Below, one piece after another: positions 33,705-41,191 of a stretch of 64,000 nucleotides of DNA; within the stretch, counting starts at the first letter, position 1, and every line of letters starts with the position of its first letter. Where the stretch lies: positions 248,001 to 312,000 of the forward strand of contig CAJTQF010000001.1 of the NCBI GenBank assembly GCA_910578565.1, written 5' to 3'. Below the pieces are notes generated by a model. It saw only the letters and a list, made by a program, of their open reading frames with translations. It made no database searches and had not been told where the DNA came from. The DNA is from an uncultured Christensenella sp. Lineage in GTDB: Bacteria; Bacillota; Clostridia; Christensenellales; Borkfalkiaceae. A program made the position numbers and the translations under genes.

Positions 33705-35292
33705 AAATGGTCTTTTAGTAGGGTATCCTTTTCGGGTACTAAACACATAACAGGGGTATACGAACACCCAGATTGAGAAACCGAATTTTCGGTTTCTTTT
33801 TCTTTTGTGCTATTTTCGTCCTCGCCGCCGTTTCCGTTGGGGTAATCGGGAAAAATCAAATTCAAAAGCAATTCGTTCTTTTGTCCGCCTTTCAGATTGA
33901 AAAGCACTTTCATTTTATCGTCATACAGCACAACGCGATAAATGAACGTGTCAAGCAATGCCTTGCGGTTTTTCGTTTTGGTGTAGTCAAGCGTGCGGAA
34001 ATGCTCTAACCACTTGCGAATATCGTCATATGTATAATTGATTTGCAACGCCTTTTCGCTTTCGATTGTTGCGTTCAGCTCGGCGTTTTCGCGCTCTAAC
34101 TTTTCGATTTGCGCTAAAAGCGTGTCGGCAATCTTGCCGCGCATAAGGGCTTGCATAAGGTTGTTGATTGCGTTTTGGTTGTCTGTTATAACGCCCTCAA
34201 TGCGTTTTATCTCGCTGTCGTTGCGTTCGGCTTGTATAAGCAGATAGGTTTCTGCCGCAACCATATCTATAAATTCGTCCGTCAAAACGCCGTTTGCACC
34301 GACTATGGCGTTAATCACCTCGTCCTCGATAAACTGTTTTCTCACGGAACGCTTGTCGCAATTTGCTTTGGGGTTGCCGTTGCACTTGTAATAGTGATGC
34401 ACCGTCATATTTTTGCTCGTGCCGCTGATACCTGTCATTTTATTGCCGCATTTTCCGCATATCAATTTTTCAGATAACAAGTATTCTTCAAGGGCTTTCC
34501 CTCTTGACGGGGCTTGCGCGTATTTCTCTAATACCCTTTGCACCTCGTCGAAAAGTTCGTCATCAATAATGCGCGGCATACCGCCGTCAATCTCGTTGCC
34601 TTGATAAATGTACTTGCCCAAATAGCGGCGGTTGCTCAAAATGCGCTGAAAGCTGTTTTGTTGAACTCGCCGCCTTTGGTCGTTTTAACGCCTCGCCCGT
34701 TCAGATAGCGGATAAGCTCGGCGTAATTGCTCCCCGCGACAAACATTTCAAAAACGGTCTTAACGACGGGCGCAAGCTCCTCGTCAAGCACAAAGCTCTT
34801 TTCGCTGTTTACTTTGTAGCCGAGCGGAATAACGCCGCCGAAATACTTGCACTTTGCCGCCGACATAGCAATACCGCGCTTTACCTTTTGCGAAAGCTCC
34901 GCGCTGTAATATTCTGCCATACTTTCCAAAACGCCCTCGATTAAAATACCGCTCGCGTCGTCGGTTATGTTCTCTTTTGCCGATAACACGCGCACGCCGT
35001 TTTTCTTTAACTTGGCTTTGTACGTTGCGCTGTCATAACGGTTACGTGCGAAACGGTTTAATTGATAGACAATTATGTATTGAAAGCCCTTGCGCTTGCT
35101 GTCCTCAATCATTTGCAAGAATTGGGTGCGCTTATCGTTCGTACCCGTCAAGTGCTCGTCAACGTATTCACGGACTACCCGTAAATCGCTCCGTTCCGCA
35201 AAAGCGTAACACTCTTTGAGTTGCCCCTCGATTGATTGGTAATTCTGCTTTGAGCCTGGCGAATACCTTGCGTAGATGACTGCATTTTTCAT
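33527..35292 (-). pseudogene. Large serine recombinase, frameshifted
   Basis: The gene starts at ATG 35292 after an AAGGAG site. It encodes the resolvase domain (YARYS with Ser11 as nucleophile, then VYQLNRFARNRYDSA), the recombinase domain, a zinc beta-ribbon (ICGKCGNKM to NCDKR) and a coiled coil. Near 34646-34660 the frame shifts: the N-terminal part stops at 34636 (FNKTAFSAF) and the rest resumes as QRILSNRRYLGKYIYQG, consistent with loss of one base. The 3' end reads through repeat copy C (CLVPEKD) into DNA antisense to the lipoprotein gene, so its native end is probably near 33,720. As written it is inactive unless ribosomes frameshift. Confidence 0.85.
33725..33747 (-). repeat. Repeat copy C within the recombinase 3' end
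   Basis: This is identical over 23 bp to copy B. In the recombinase frame it encodes CLVPEKD. Overlap of an integrase gene's 3' end with its attachment core is common in integrative elements. Confidence 0.65.
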
Positions 35293-35396
35293 TGTGATTT
35301 GCTCCTTTGCGCCGTCCGTTGCGGACTGCGGCTTAAAAATTTTGTTGTTCGCTTTGGTGCTTACCGTCTTAACCAGCAAAAAATGCCGCCGCAGAC

Positions 35397-35480
35397 AAAT
35401 TGTCAAGGGTTTGCGCCGTAGGCGACGACGGTTTTATGCCTAACGGGAGATAAATCGTCGCCCTTTACAATTTGTCAAGG
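35397..35480. promoter_or_regulatory. Upstream region of the recombinase gene
   Basis: Two TTGTCAAGG copies (about 35399 and 35472) give TTGACA-type -35 elements on the minus strand, though matching -10 boxes are poor. Between them GGCGACGA (35421-35428) and TCGTCGCC (35455-35462) form an inverted repeat. This suggests a controlled recombinase promoter. The rest of the 35,293-35,650 gap shows nothing else. Confidence 0.35.
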
Positions 35481-35650
35481 CGGCGTATTCTGTCCCCAGA
35501 CGGTAAGCACAAGCGAATACAAAAACTATAAAACTTTTATCAAAAATGAATAATCGCTCACAATGATTTTATCAGATTTAGAACAAGAAAAGTTATCTTA
35601 TATTTGAGAAAAAAGTCGTATATTGCAATTCATTTATTCACTTTATCTTA

Positions 35651-35679
35651 TTGACAAAAATACTACTATATAGTATAAT
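35651..35679 (+). promoter_or_regulatory. Consensus promoter with MarR operator candidate
   Basis: TTGACA (35651-35656), a 17-bp spacer and TATAAT (35674-35679) are a perfect sigma-A match. The inverted repeat ATACTA-CTATA-TAGTAT (35660-35676) fills the spacer and the edge of the -10, the usual place for a MarR autorepression site. Confidence 0.75.
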
Positions 35680-35698
35680 TCTAAATAGGAGCAATATT

Positions 35699-36142
35699 AT
35701 GAACAGTCAATTCGGTACATTGGTATCACAAATCAAACTTATTAGTGGAAGAATTTTTGATAAAATTCTTGCAGAAATGAATATCGATGCTTTTAATGGG
35801 GCGCAGGGGCGTATTCTATATGTTTTATGGAACAATGACGGAATATCACTTAAAGAGCTTTCGGACAAAACGGGGCTTGCGCCTACTACTCTTACGAGTA
35901 TGGTTGACCGTATGGAACAAAACGGACTTGTAAAAAGAAATGCCGACAAAGTAGATAGGCGAAAAATTTTGTTGTATTTGACGGATAAAGCGCGTGCATT
36001 AAAAACAGAGTATGACGAAGTAGCAAACAGAATGATTAAGATACATTTCAAAGACTTTACTGACACGGAAATTGAAGAACTTGAAAATTATTTAATTAGA
36101 GTGTTGAAAAATATTAGTGAAGATTATGCGGGGCGCAGATGA
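35699..36142 (+). CDS. MarR-family repressor of the radical SAM module
   Basis: The start is the ATG at 35699, with AGGAG 7 bp upstream. An earlier in-frame TTG lies inside the promoter and is rejected. The 147-residue protein has a MarR winged helix (GISLKELSDKTGLAPTTLTSMVDRMEQNGLVKR, then DRRKILLYLTDKA). MarR dimers bind short palindromes and release on a ligand. Its stop overlaps the first radical SAM gene by 4 bp, and its likely operator overlaps its own promoter, so it probably represses the whole operon. Confidence 0.9.
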   Translation: MNSQFGTLVSQIKLISGRIFDKILAEMNIDAFNGAQGRILYVLWNNDGISLKELSDKTGLAPTTLTSMVDRMEQNGLVKRNADKVDRRKILLYLTDKARALKTEYDEVANRMIKIHFKDFTDTEIEELENYLIRVLKNISEDYAGRR

Positions 36143-36810
36143 ACACTTTTGCTATAAAGTCAAAGATACAAAACTTAAATATTGTAATCGGCTGTACATT
36201 TAATTGTCCTTATTGTTATGCACGTTGCAACGCAAGACGGTATTTTATGACGGACGATTTTTCCGTACCACAGTTTTACGAAAGCAAACTGCGCCTATTA
36301 GAGAATAAAAAGCCGCATACTTTTCTTTTGACGGGAATGAGCGATTTTGCCGATTGGAAAGCAGAATGGACGACAAAAATCTTTGAAAAAATAAAAGCAA
36401 ATCCGCAAAATCATTTTATATTTTTAACGAAACGCCCCGACCAAATTAAATTCTCTTGCGACCTTGACAATGTTTGGATAGGTGTTACGGTTACTTGCAA
36501 AGCTGATTTATACCGTATTCAGGCATTAAAAGAAAATATAAAGTGCAAGCACTATCACGTTTCATTTGAACCGTTACACGAAGATTTAGGCAATATAGAT
36601 TTTAGCGGTATAGAATGGACGGTTATCGGAACGGAAACAGGCAACCGCAAAGGAAAAATATCCGCAAAGCCCGAATGGGTAAACAGTATTGTTAAACAAG
36701 CAAAAGCAAACGGCACTACCGTTTTTATGAAAGAAGAACTTGCCAAAATCATAGGCGACGGAAATATGATACAGCAATTCGCACCAAATCTTTTACATAA
36801 GGAGTTTTAA
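36139..36810 (+). CDS. Radical SAM / phage Gp37-Gp68-like protein, first of a mobile pair
   Basis: The 223-residue protein has a CX3CX2C cluster motif (Cys19, Cys23, Cys26 in GCTFNCPYCYAR) that would hold a 4Fe-4S cluster cleaving S-adenosylmethionine. It resembles the DUF5131 (phage Gp37/Gp68) family, with FLLTGMSDFADW, FLTKRPDQI and the GTETGNRKG region. Together with the next gene and MarR it matches from memory the arrangement called the radical SAM mobile pair. The substrate of such pairs is unknown to me. It overlaps MarR by 4 bp. Confidence 0.82.
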   Translation: MNTFAIKSKIQNLNIVIGCTFNCPYCYARCNARRYFMTDDFSVPQFYESKLRLLENKKPHTFLLTGMSDFADWKAEWTTKIFEKIKANPQNHFIFLTKRPDQIKFSCDLDNVWIGVTVTCKADLYRIQALKENIKCKHYHVSFEPLHEDLGNIDFSGIEWTVIGTETGNRKGKISAKPEWVNSIVKQAKANGTTVFMKEELAKIIGDGNMIQQFAPNLLHKEF

Positions 36811-36811
36811 T

Positions 36812-37705
36812 ATGATTATCAATGAAATCAATGTAAACAGCGTAATGACTAAATCGTCTTTGCCCGTAGGTGGTTATTCGGTGAACACTTATGTCGGCTG
36901 CCCTCACGCTTGTAAATACTGTTACGCCTCTTTTATGAAACGCTTTACCGGTCATACAGAAGAATGGGGTACATTTTTAGATGTAAAGTATTGGAAACCT
37001 ATTATCAACCCTAAAAAGTATGCTGGTCAACTTGCCGTGATAGGTTCGGTTACGGACGGCTACAACCCTTATGAAGAACAATTCGGAAGAACTCGCGCTT
37101 TGCTTGAAGAACTCAAAGACAGCGATGCAAAAATTATGATTTGTACGAAATCAGACCTTGTTGTGCGTGATTTGGACATACTTACGCAAATGAAAGACGT
37201 AACTGTTTCGTGGTCTATAAATACACTCGACGAGGGTTTTCAAGGCGATATGGATAGCGCAGTAAGTATTGAAAGACGACTTGCCGCTATGAAAAAAGTT
37301 TATGAGGCTGGAATACGAACTGTTTGTTTTGTTTCGCCTATATTCCCCGAAATTACCGACATAACCGCAATTATAGAGCGTGTCAAAAATCAATGTGATT
37401 TTATTTGGCTTGAAAATCTTAATTTACGCGGAACATTTAAGCCTGCAATAATGAAATACATAGAAGAAAAACACGCCGATTTATTACCGCTTTACAAGCA
37501 AATATACGGTAAGGGCGACAAATCCTATTGGAAAGCGTTAGAGGCTTTTATAGAAAATTATACAACCGAACACGGCTTGCCGTATATTAACAACTATTTG
37601 CCCGACGGAAGGAGCGAAAAAGGCAAGCCGACAGTTATAAATTATTTTTATCACGAAGAAATCAGAGGCTCGGAAAATACGGGAAAGAGAAAAAATGATA
37701 ATTAG
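36812..37705 (+). CDS. Radical SAM protein, second of a mobile pair
   Basis: The 297-residue product has a second CX3CX2C motif (Cys30, Cys34, Cys37 in GCPHACKYCYAS) and a radical SAM barrel with GSVTDGYNPYEE, ICTKSDLVVRDLDIL and VSWSINTLDE. It resembles the SplB/Rv2578c-type radical SAM group. It starts 1 bp after the first radical SAM gene, with AAGGAG upstream. Two different SAM radical enzymes kept together on mobile DNA suggest a joint modification reaction, with target unknown. Confidence 0.85.
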   Translation: MIINEINVNSVMTKSSLPVGGYSVNTYVGCPHACKYCYASFMKRFTGHTEEWGTFLDVKYWKPIINPKKYAGQLAVIGSVTDGYNPYEEQFGRTRALLEELKDSDAKIMICTKSDLVVRDLDILTQMKDVTVSWSINTLDEGFQGDMDSAVSIERRLAAMKKVYEAGIRTVCFVSPIFPEITDITAIIERVKNQCDFIWLENLNLRGTFKPAIMKYIEEKHADLLPLYKQIYGKGDKSYWKALEAFIENYTTEHGLPYINNYLPDGRSEKGKPTVINYFYHEEIRGSENTGKRKNDN

Positions 37706-37711
37706 TAAATA

Positions 37712-37885
37712 ATGGAAACAGATAAAAGCAAATTGCAACTGTATTATGCTTGCTGTCCTCATTGTAAAACAGTCCTTGTGCAAGCGCAGAACGGTATGGA
37801 CGGATATATAAAGTGCCATAAATGCGACAACTACATACACATAATAATTCGTAACGATACGGTAATAACCAAAACAAAATCATAG
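37712..37885 (+). CDS. Com-like zinc-ribbon mini-protein 1
   Basis: The 57-residue product has CCPHC, 16 residues, then CHKC. This spacing equals that of phage Mu Com, a zinc-binding RNA-binding activator of mom translation. It starts 6 bp after the second radical SAM gene and is too short to appear in routine gene calls. RNA or protein binding is inferred from the fold. A 5'-truncated relative lies at 32,725. Confidence 0.75.
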   Translation: METDKSKLQLYYACCPHCKTVLVQAQNGMDGYIKCHKCDNYIHIIIRNDTVITKTKS

Positions 37886-37896
37886 GTAGCGAATAA

Positions 37897-38058
37897 ATGA
37901 CCTATTACGTTGTATGTACCGAATGTGGGTATAAATTATTAAAAGCTGGCGACGGCTCAAATATAGAAATCTTTTGCCCGAAATGTAAAGCAAAATTGCT
38001 TATAAGCGTAAATGACGACAAAGTGCTTATACAAAAGCAAGTTGCCGATAAAACTTGA
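37897..38058 (+). CDS. Com-like zinc-ribbon mini-protein 2
   Basis: The 53-residue product has CTEC, 16 residues, then CPKC, with the same layout as its neighbour and the typical IEIFCPKCKAKLL segment of Com-like and Cys-rich KTR proteins of Firmicutes mobile elements. It follows the first ribbon by 11 bp and is probably the last gene of the MarR/radical SAM operon. Function is unknown. The paired ribbons could form a heterodimer. Confidence 0.75.
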   Translation: MTYYVVCTECGYKLLKAGDGSNIEIFCPKCKAKLLISVNDDKVLIQKQVADKT

Positions 38059-38068
38059 CTAACGCATT

Positions 38069-38330
38069 AAGTAATCTATTATTAGTATTACTTTATACGC
38101 CACTATGTCACACTGTCACACTTTTGACGAAAAACCGCGACGCAGTGCCGATAAGATACTATTACCTTATTGGCACTGCATCGCACGGAACATAAACGGC
38201 AATGAGTGCGGGTGGCGAAGCCGCTCGCAGTGGCGTATAGTATTACCACGCCACCCCGTAACGTGTAACACATTTTTGGGTGATTTTGATAAATACTGCC
38301 ATTAGGATAACTATTACCCTAATGGCACTG
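38069..38330. other. Hairpin cluster with NANTATTAC loops, rolling-circle origin candidate
   Basis: Three stem-loops present the nonanucleotide in the loop. At 38142-38179 a 14-bp stem (one wobble) holds TACTATTAC. At 38230-38254 the stem GTGGCGT/ACGCCAC holds TAGTATTAC. At 38297-38327 the perfect 10-bp stem TGCCATTAGG/CCTAATGGCA holds AACTATTAC. A fourth TAGTATTAC at 38083-38091 is partly in a short stem (AAGTAAT/ATTACTT). NANTATTAC in a hairpin loop is the nick site of CRESS-type rolling-circle origins. Two TGGGTGGG copies (38371, 38381) nearby resemble iterons. No Rep gene is in the window. The 358-bp gap 38,059-38,416 holds no gene. Confidence 0.55.
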
Positions 38331-38416
38331 CGTCGCGCGTCGCAACCTTTTCGGAATGGAAAAGCCCGTCTGGGTGGGCTTGGGTGGGGTTATCAAAAAT
38401 ATAAGGAGTTTCAAAT

Positions 38417-38587
38417 ATGGAAAAAACAATACCGTTCGGAATAAGCATTATATACTTTAACGACAAGAGCAAAAACATTTACGCCGAACTGCCGCCCGAT
38501 AAAGAGCAAGCAAAAAGGCTGTCAAAGCGAATTTATAAAAACGCTATGACAGCCCTTGCAAGCCGTGAACAATCACCGCGCGGCTAA
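38417..38587 (+). CDS. 56-residue hypothetical protein beside the hairpin cluster
   Basis: A good AAGGAG site precedes the ATG. The product (MEKTIPFGISIIYFNDKSKN at the start, then a Lys/Arg/Glu-rich helical part) has no recognisable domain. Its place immediately after the nonanucleotide hairpins suggests it belonged to the replication or mobilisation module of an integrated element. On the opposite strand (about 38,560-38,700) another frame is also fairly protein-like and may be a gene fragment. Confidence 0.5.
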   Translation: MEKTIPFGISIIYFNDKSKNIYAELPPDKEQAKRLSKRIYKNAMTALASREQSPRG

Positions 38588-38691
38588 CTGCTTGCCGTAC
38601 AGTTTATAGTCCGACAGCGGCAATTCCACCGCGCAATACAATTCTCGACGATTTACCTTGTATATTATCGTGTTCGTTTTTGTGGTAAGTC

Positions 38692-38779
38692 GGTGCACCA
38701 CTAATAACGCAAGTTGAACCAAATTCAGCTTGCGTTATTTTTTTATTAAGAAAGCCGAATTACTAAAAAAGTAGTTCGA
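38692..38779 (+). repeat. Inverted repeat, left copy, with palindromic core and terminator
   Basis: This starts at the palindrome GGTGCACC and runs 88 bp to GTAGTTCGA. It contains the perfect hairpin AATAACGCAAG/CTTGCGTTATT plus a T-run, an intrinsic terminator. An inverted copy, about 90 percent identical by eye, lies at 40600-40688. Confidence 0.8.
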
Positions 38780-38834
38780 ATTTTTGTATAAACGACAATA
38801 TCTGTCATAAGAAAAAACATTCAGATTGTATAGT

Positions 38835-39542
38835 TCATTTGACTAATTTATTCAGTAAAGAAACCAACTTTTTATAAGTAATATCATATTCTTCTAACAC
38901 GCCAGCTTTCAAATCTTCATACAAAGCCGCCCCATCTTCGTCTGTTTGTTTATCCAAATCCGCCTTTGATTTAATGCCGTGGCTTTGTAAAATATCTATG
39001 ACGGCTTGTTTCAGCGGTACGGACTTACCGAGAACTTTTTTGTATAATTCTGGATAAGTGGAAATCGCATCTTTGTTTCCTTTGTTCTTATATTCACTTA
39101 AAATATTGAGAAGCATTCGCAAATTTTCACGGTTCGCATTTTCGGCAAAGTTCATAAGCGGTGAAAGTTTTGTATCCTGCGGAATATCCAAAAACCAAAT
39201 ACTTGTTAATATACTGCCGATAGTCCAATAATCGGTTTCGGTAAAAAGTTCGTTCAATAAAAACGAAAAACCTTTTTCGTCAAAATTATTATTTAATATT
39301 TTAGCATATATAAACCGTGCGGCTCTACGCACTTCACGTTCCCCGTCGCTTTTGCCACGGTGTTCGTCAATAATCTGCTCCAATATAGGCAACAAAGCGG
39401 TATCGCTTAATTTTTCCGCTTCACGCTTTGCTTTCCAAGACTCCATTTCCCTACTAACCCTGATTTCGGGTTCAGGCGGGGTATTCATTCTTTCAATCAA
39501 ATTTTCCAACTGCGTTTTATCGCAGTTTAATTTACTTACCAT
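38835..39542 (-). CDS. Helical HEAT-like protein in the 2-kb segment
   Basis: The 235-residue protein is soluble and almost wholly alpha-helical, with a charged N-terminal part and repeat-like helix pairs (LSDTALLPILEQIIDE, LLNILSEYKNKGNKDAISTY). No catalytic motif is visible. It lies inside the segment bounded by inverted repeats, opposite in direction to the CPBP protease gene. It may be a structural or defence-associated scaffold, but nothing in the sequence decides this. Confidence 0.65.
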   Translation of the reverse strand: MVSKLNCDKTQLENLIERMNTPPEPEIRVSREMESWKAKREAEKLSDTALLPILEQIIDEHRGKSDGEREVRRAARFIYAKILNNNFDEKGFSFLLNELFTETDYWTIGSILTSIWFLDIPQDTKLSPLMNFAENANRENLRMLLNILSEYKNKGNKDAISTYPELYKKVLGKSVPLKQAVIDILQSHGIKSKADLDKQTDEDGAALYEDLKAGVLEEYDITYKKLVSLLNKLVK

Positions 39543-39662
39543 ACTATTTTCCTGAATTATTTCCGACTGATTTCTTTATATCTAATGACATCAGTAATAT
39601 AAAAATTATAGCATAGACCGATGTCTTTTTTCAAATGTATAGCATAGTCAAAAATATAACTT

Positions 39663-39735
39663 TGGCACTGTGGCGGGTGCTTGAATAAACGAGCGCGCGG
39701 CTGCGCCGCGCGTTCAAGCACCCGCCACAGTGCCA
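39663..39735. repeat. Large GC-rich cruciform with a bulge
   Basis: Perfect 23-bp outer arms (39663-39685 and 39713-39735, beginning TGGCACTGTGGCGGGTGC) enclose a second perfect stem, CGCGCGG/CCGCGCG with loop CTGCG. An 8-nt bulge, TAAACGAG, lies on one side only. It stands out in AT-rich DNA. It could be a folded recombination or transposon end, or a strong bidirectional terminator. The rest of the 39,543-39,827 gap shows nothing else. Confidence 0.8.
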
Positions 39736-39827
39736 TTTTACTTTTGACGGCTTTATATGGTTGAAAATTGCGTTTGTTTGTGCTATAATCAAATTGAACA
39801 ATCAAGAGTATTTTAGCGGATAATAAT

Positions 39828-40586
39828 ATGAAAGAAACACGAAAGCAAGTTTTAATTATATCATTTTGTGTTATTACAGTATACATTTTGTCGTTTATAT
39901 GCTATTTACCTATATTGTTAGAGCAATTCGGAATTATTGTTTCTAATGTATTATTACTATTAAAATACCTATTTGTATGTATTCCCCTTATTATCACTGT
40001 TGTATTTTTGATATGTGAGCATAATTTTAAGTCAAACTTTGCACGAATGTTTTCAGGTAAAATAACTATAAAGTTTATTTTGATTTGCGCTATATTTCAA
40101 ATTGTAGGAATTATTTTTACTTTATGTTATTCCATTATAGTCAAAGAAAACATTTTTCTAAATACATATTCATCAATTATTAGCGTTATAACAAGTTGTA
40201 TATACTTATTTGTAACAGCGTTTGTCGAGGAAATAGCTTGGCGTGGTTTTTTACTTGAACGCCTTCCTTTTAAGAAAAAAATTTTTAATATTATAACTGT
40301 TGGGGTAATTTGGACAATATGGCATTTGCCTATGTGGATAATTAGAAATTCGTTAGGCGTTGTTCAAATTTTACACCTTGTTATATGGACTTTTCTTATT
40401 TCAATTGTTTTAGGGACAATTTATTATCAATGTAAAAACATAATACTAATTGCTATTTTGCACGCAACTTTTAATATATGTTATTTAGTACCAACTCAAT
40501 ATAATATAATTGTATTAACAATTTTAATCGTTATTTGCATATTGGTCAAAATAATTCAACACAAGAAAAAGCAAATTTCAAATTAG
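39828..40586 (+). CDS. CPBP-family intramembrane metalloprotease
   Basis: The 252-residue protein has about eight membrane segments and the CPBP (Abi/Rce1-like) motifs: EEIAWRG with the paired Glu and Arg, WHLPMW, and ILHATFN. Bacterial relatives act in prenyl-protein-like processing, bacteriocin maturation or immunity. Here it sits in a segment between inverted repeats, so it may be cargo of a small mobile cassette. Very AT-rich codon use fits recent transfer. Confidence 0.85.
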   Translation: MKETRKQVLIISFCVITVYILSFICYLPILLEQFGIIVSNVLLLLKYLFVCIPLIITVVFLICEHNFKSNFARMFSGKITIKFILICAIFQIVGIIFTLCYSIIVKENIFLNTYSSIISVITSCIYLFVTAFVEEIAWRGFLLERLPFKKKIFNIITVGVIWTIWHLPMWIIRNSLGVVQILHLVIWTFLISIVLGTIYYQCKNIILIAILHATFNICYLVPTQYNIIVLTILIVICILVKIIQHKKKQISN

Positions 40587-40599
40587 CGTAAACAATAAG

Positions 40600-40688
40600 T
40601 CGAACTACTTTTTCGGTAATTCGGCTTTTTTAACGCAAAAAATAACGCAAGCCGAATTTGGTTCAACTAACGTTATTAGTGGTGCACC
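40600..40688 (-). repeat. Inverted repeat, right copy
   Basis: The reverse complement of this 89-bp stretch matches 38692-38779, ending in the palindrome GGTGCACC at 40681-40688. The recombinase remnant ends inside it (codons for LVHH then TAA). Confidence 0.8.
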
Positions 40689-41011
40689 AAAGACGATAAA
40701 GGTTGAACCTTTAATTCGTCAATAGCCTTGTCGTTATCGGCAAGGCTTATTTCTTTAAGGTCCTTTACGTCGCCGAAAGTCAGATATGTTATAATATTGT
40801 CGCCATACACAACCACCTTGTAAACAAGGTTGTAAATGAGTAGTTTTTGATGCTCATTGTCTGCGGGGTTGTCTTTCGGTATTTCCGCGATAAAGTCAAC
40901 GATTTTCTCTTTCGTGAATTTCTTGCCCCGTTCAAGCTCGATTTGCGCCTTGCTTGCAGATTGGTCTTCAAGCAGAATTTCACTTGCTTTTTCCGTTCTA
41001 TGTTCGCCCAT
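40676..41011 (-). pseudogene. Serine recombinase C-terminal remnant
   Basis: The 111-residue frame (RTEKASEILLEDQ, LIYNLVYKVVVYGDNIITYLTFG, ending SSLVHH) looks like the coiled-coil and tail of a large serine recombinase of a family different from the one at 35,292. The catalytic resolvase domain is missing. Its 3' end overlaps the inverted-repeat core, as expected if that core is its attachment site. Confidence 0.6.
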
Positions 41012-41099
41012 GGCATATCATTCCGCGCCCATATTCGAAATAACAAGATAAATATTTTAGGATATGTGCACTATAATATTGCTTTTATATTGGCAAATA

Positions 41100-41108
41100 T
41101 GGTATAAT
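41100..41108 (+). promoter_or_regulatory. Extended -10 promoter of the LRR lipoprotein gene
   Basis: TGGTATAAT is an extended -10 element about 80 bp upstream of the gene. No convincing -35 is seen. Confidence 0.5.
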
Positions 41109-41191
41109 AAATGCGATATTTATATCAAGTTCAGTAAATTTCGGCGTTGTAGTAAAAATATACTATACCTACAACCAAAAAGGAGTAAAAA

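Noticed and set aside
38560..38700. Minus-strand frame with a protein-like stretch (YKVNRRELYCAVELPLSDYK)
   Set aside because: It may be a fragment of an older gene but has no start and overlaps the better supported 56-residue ORF, so I did not list it separately.
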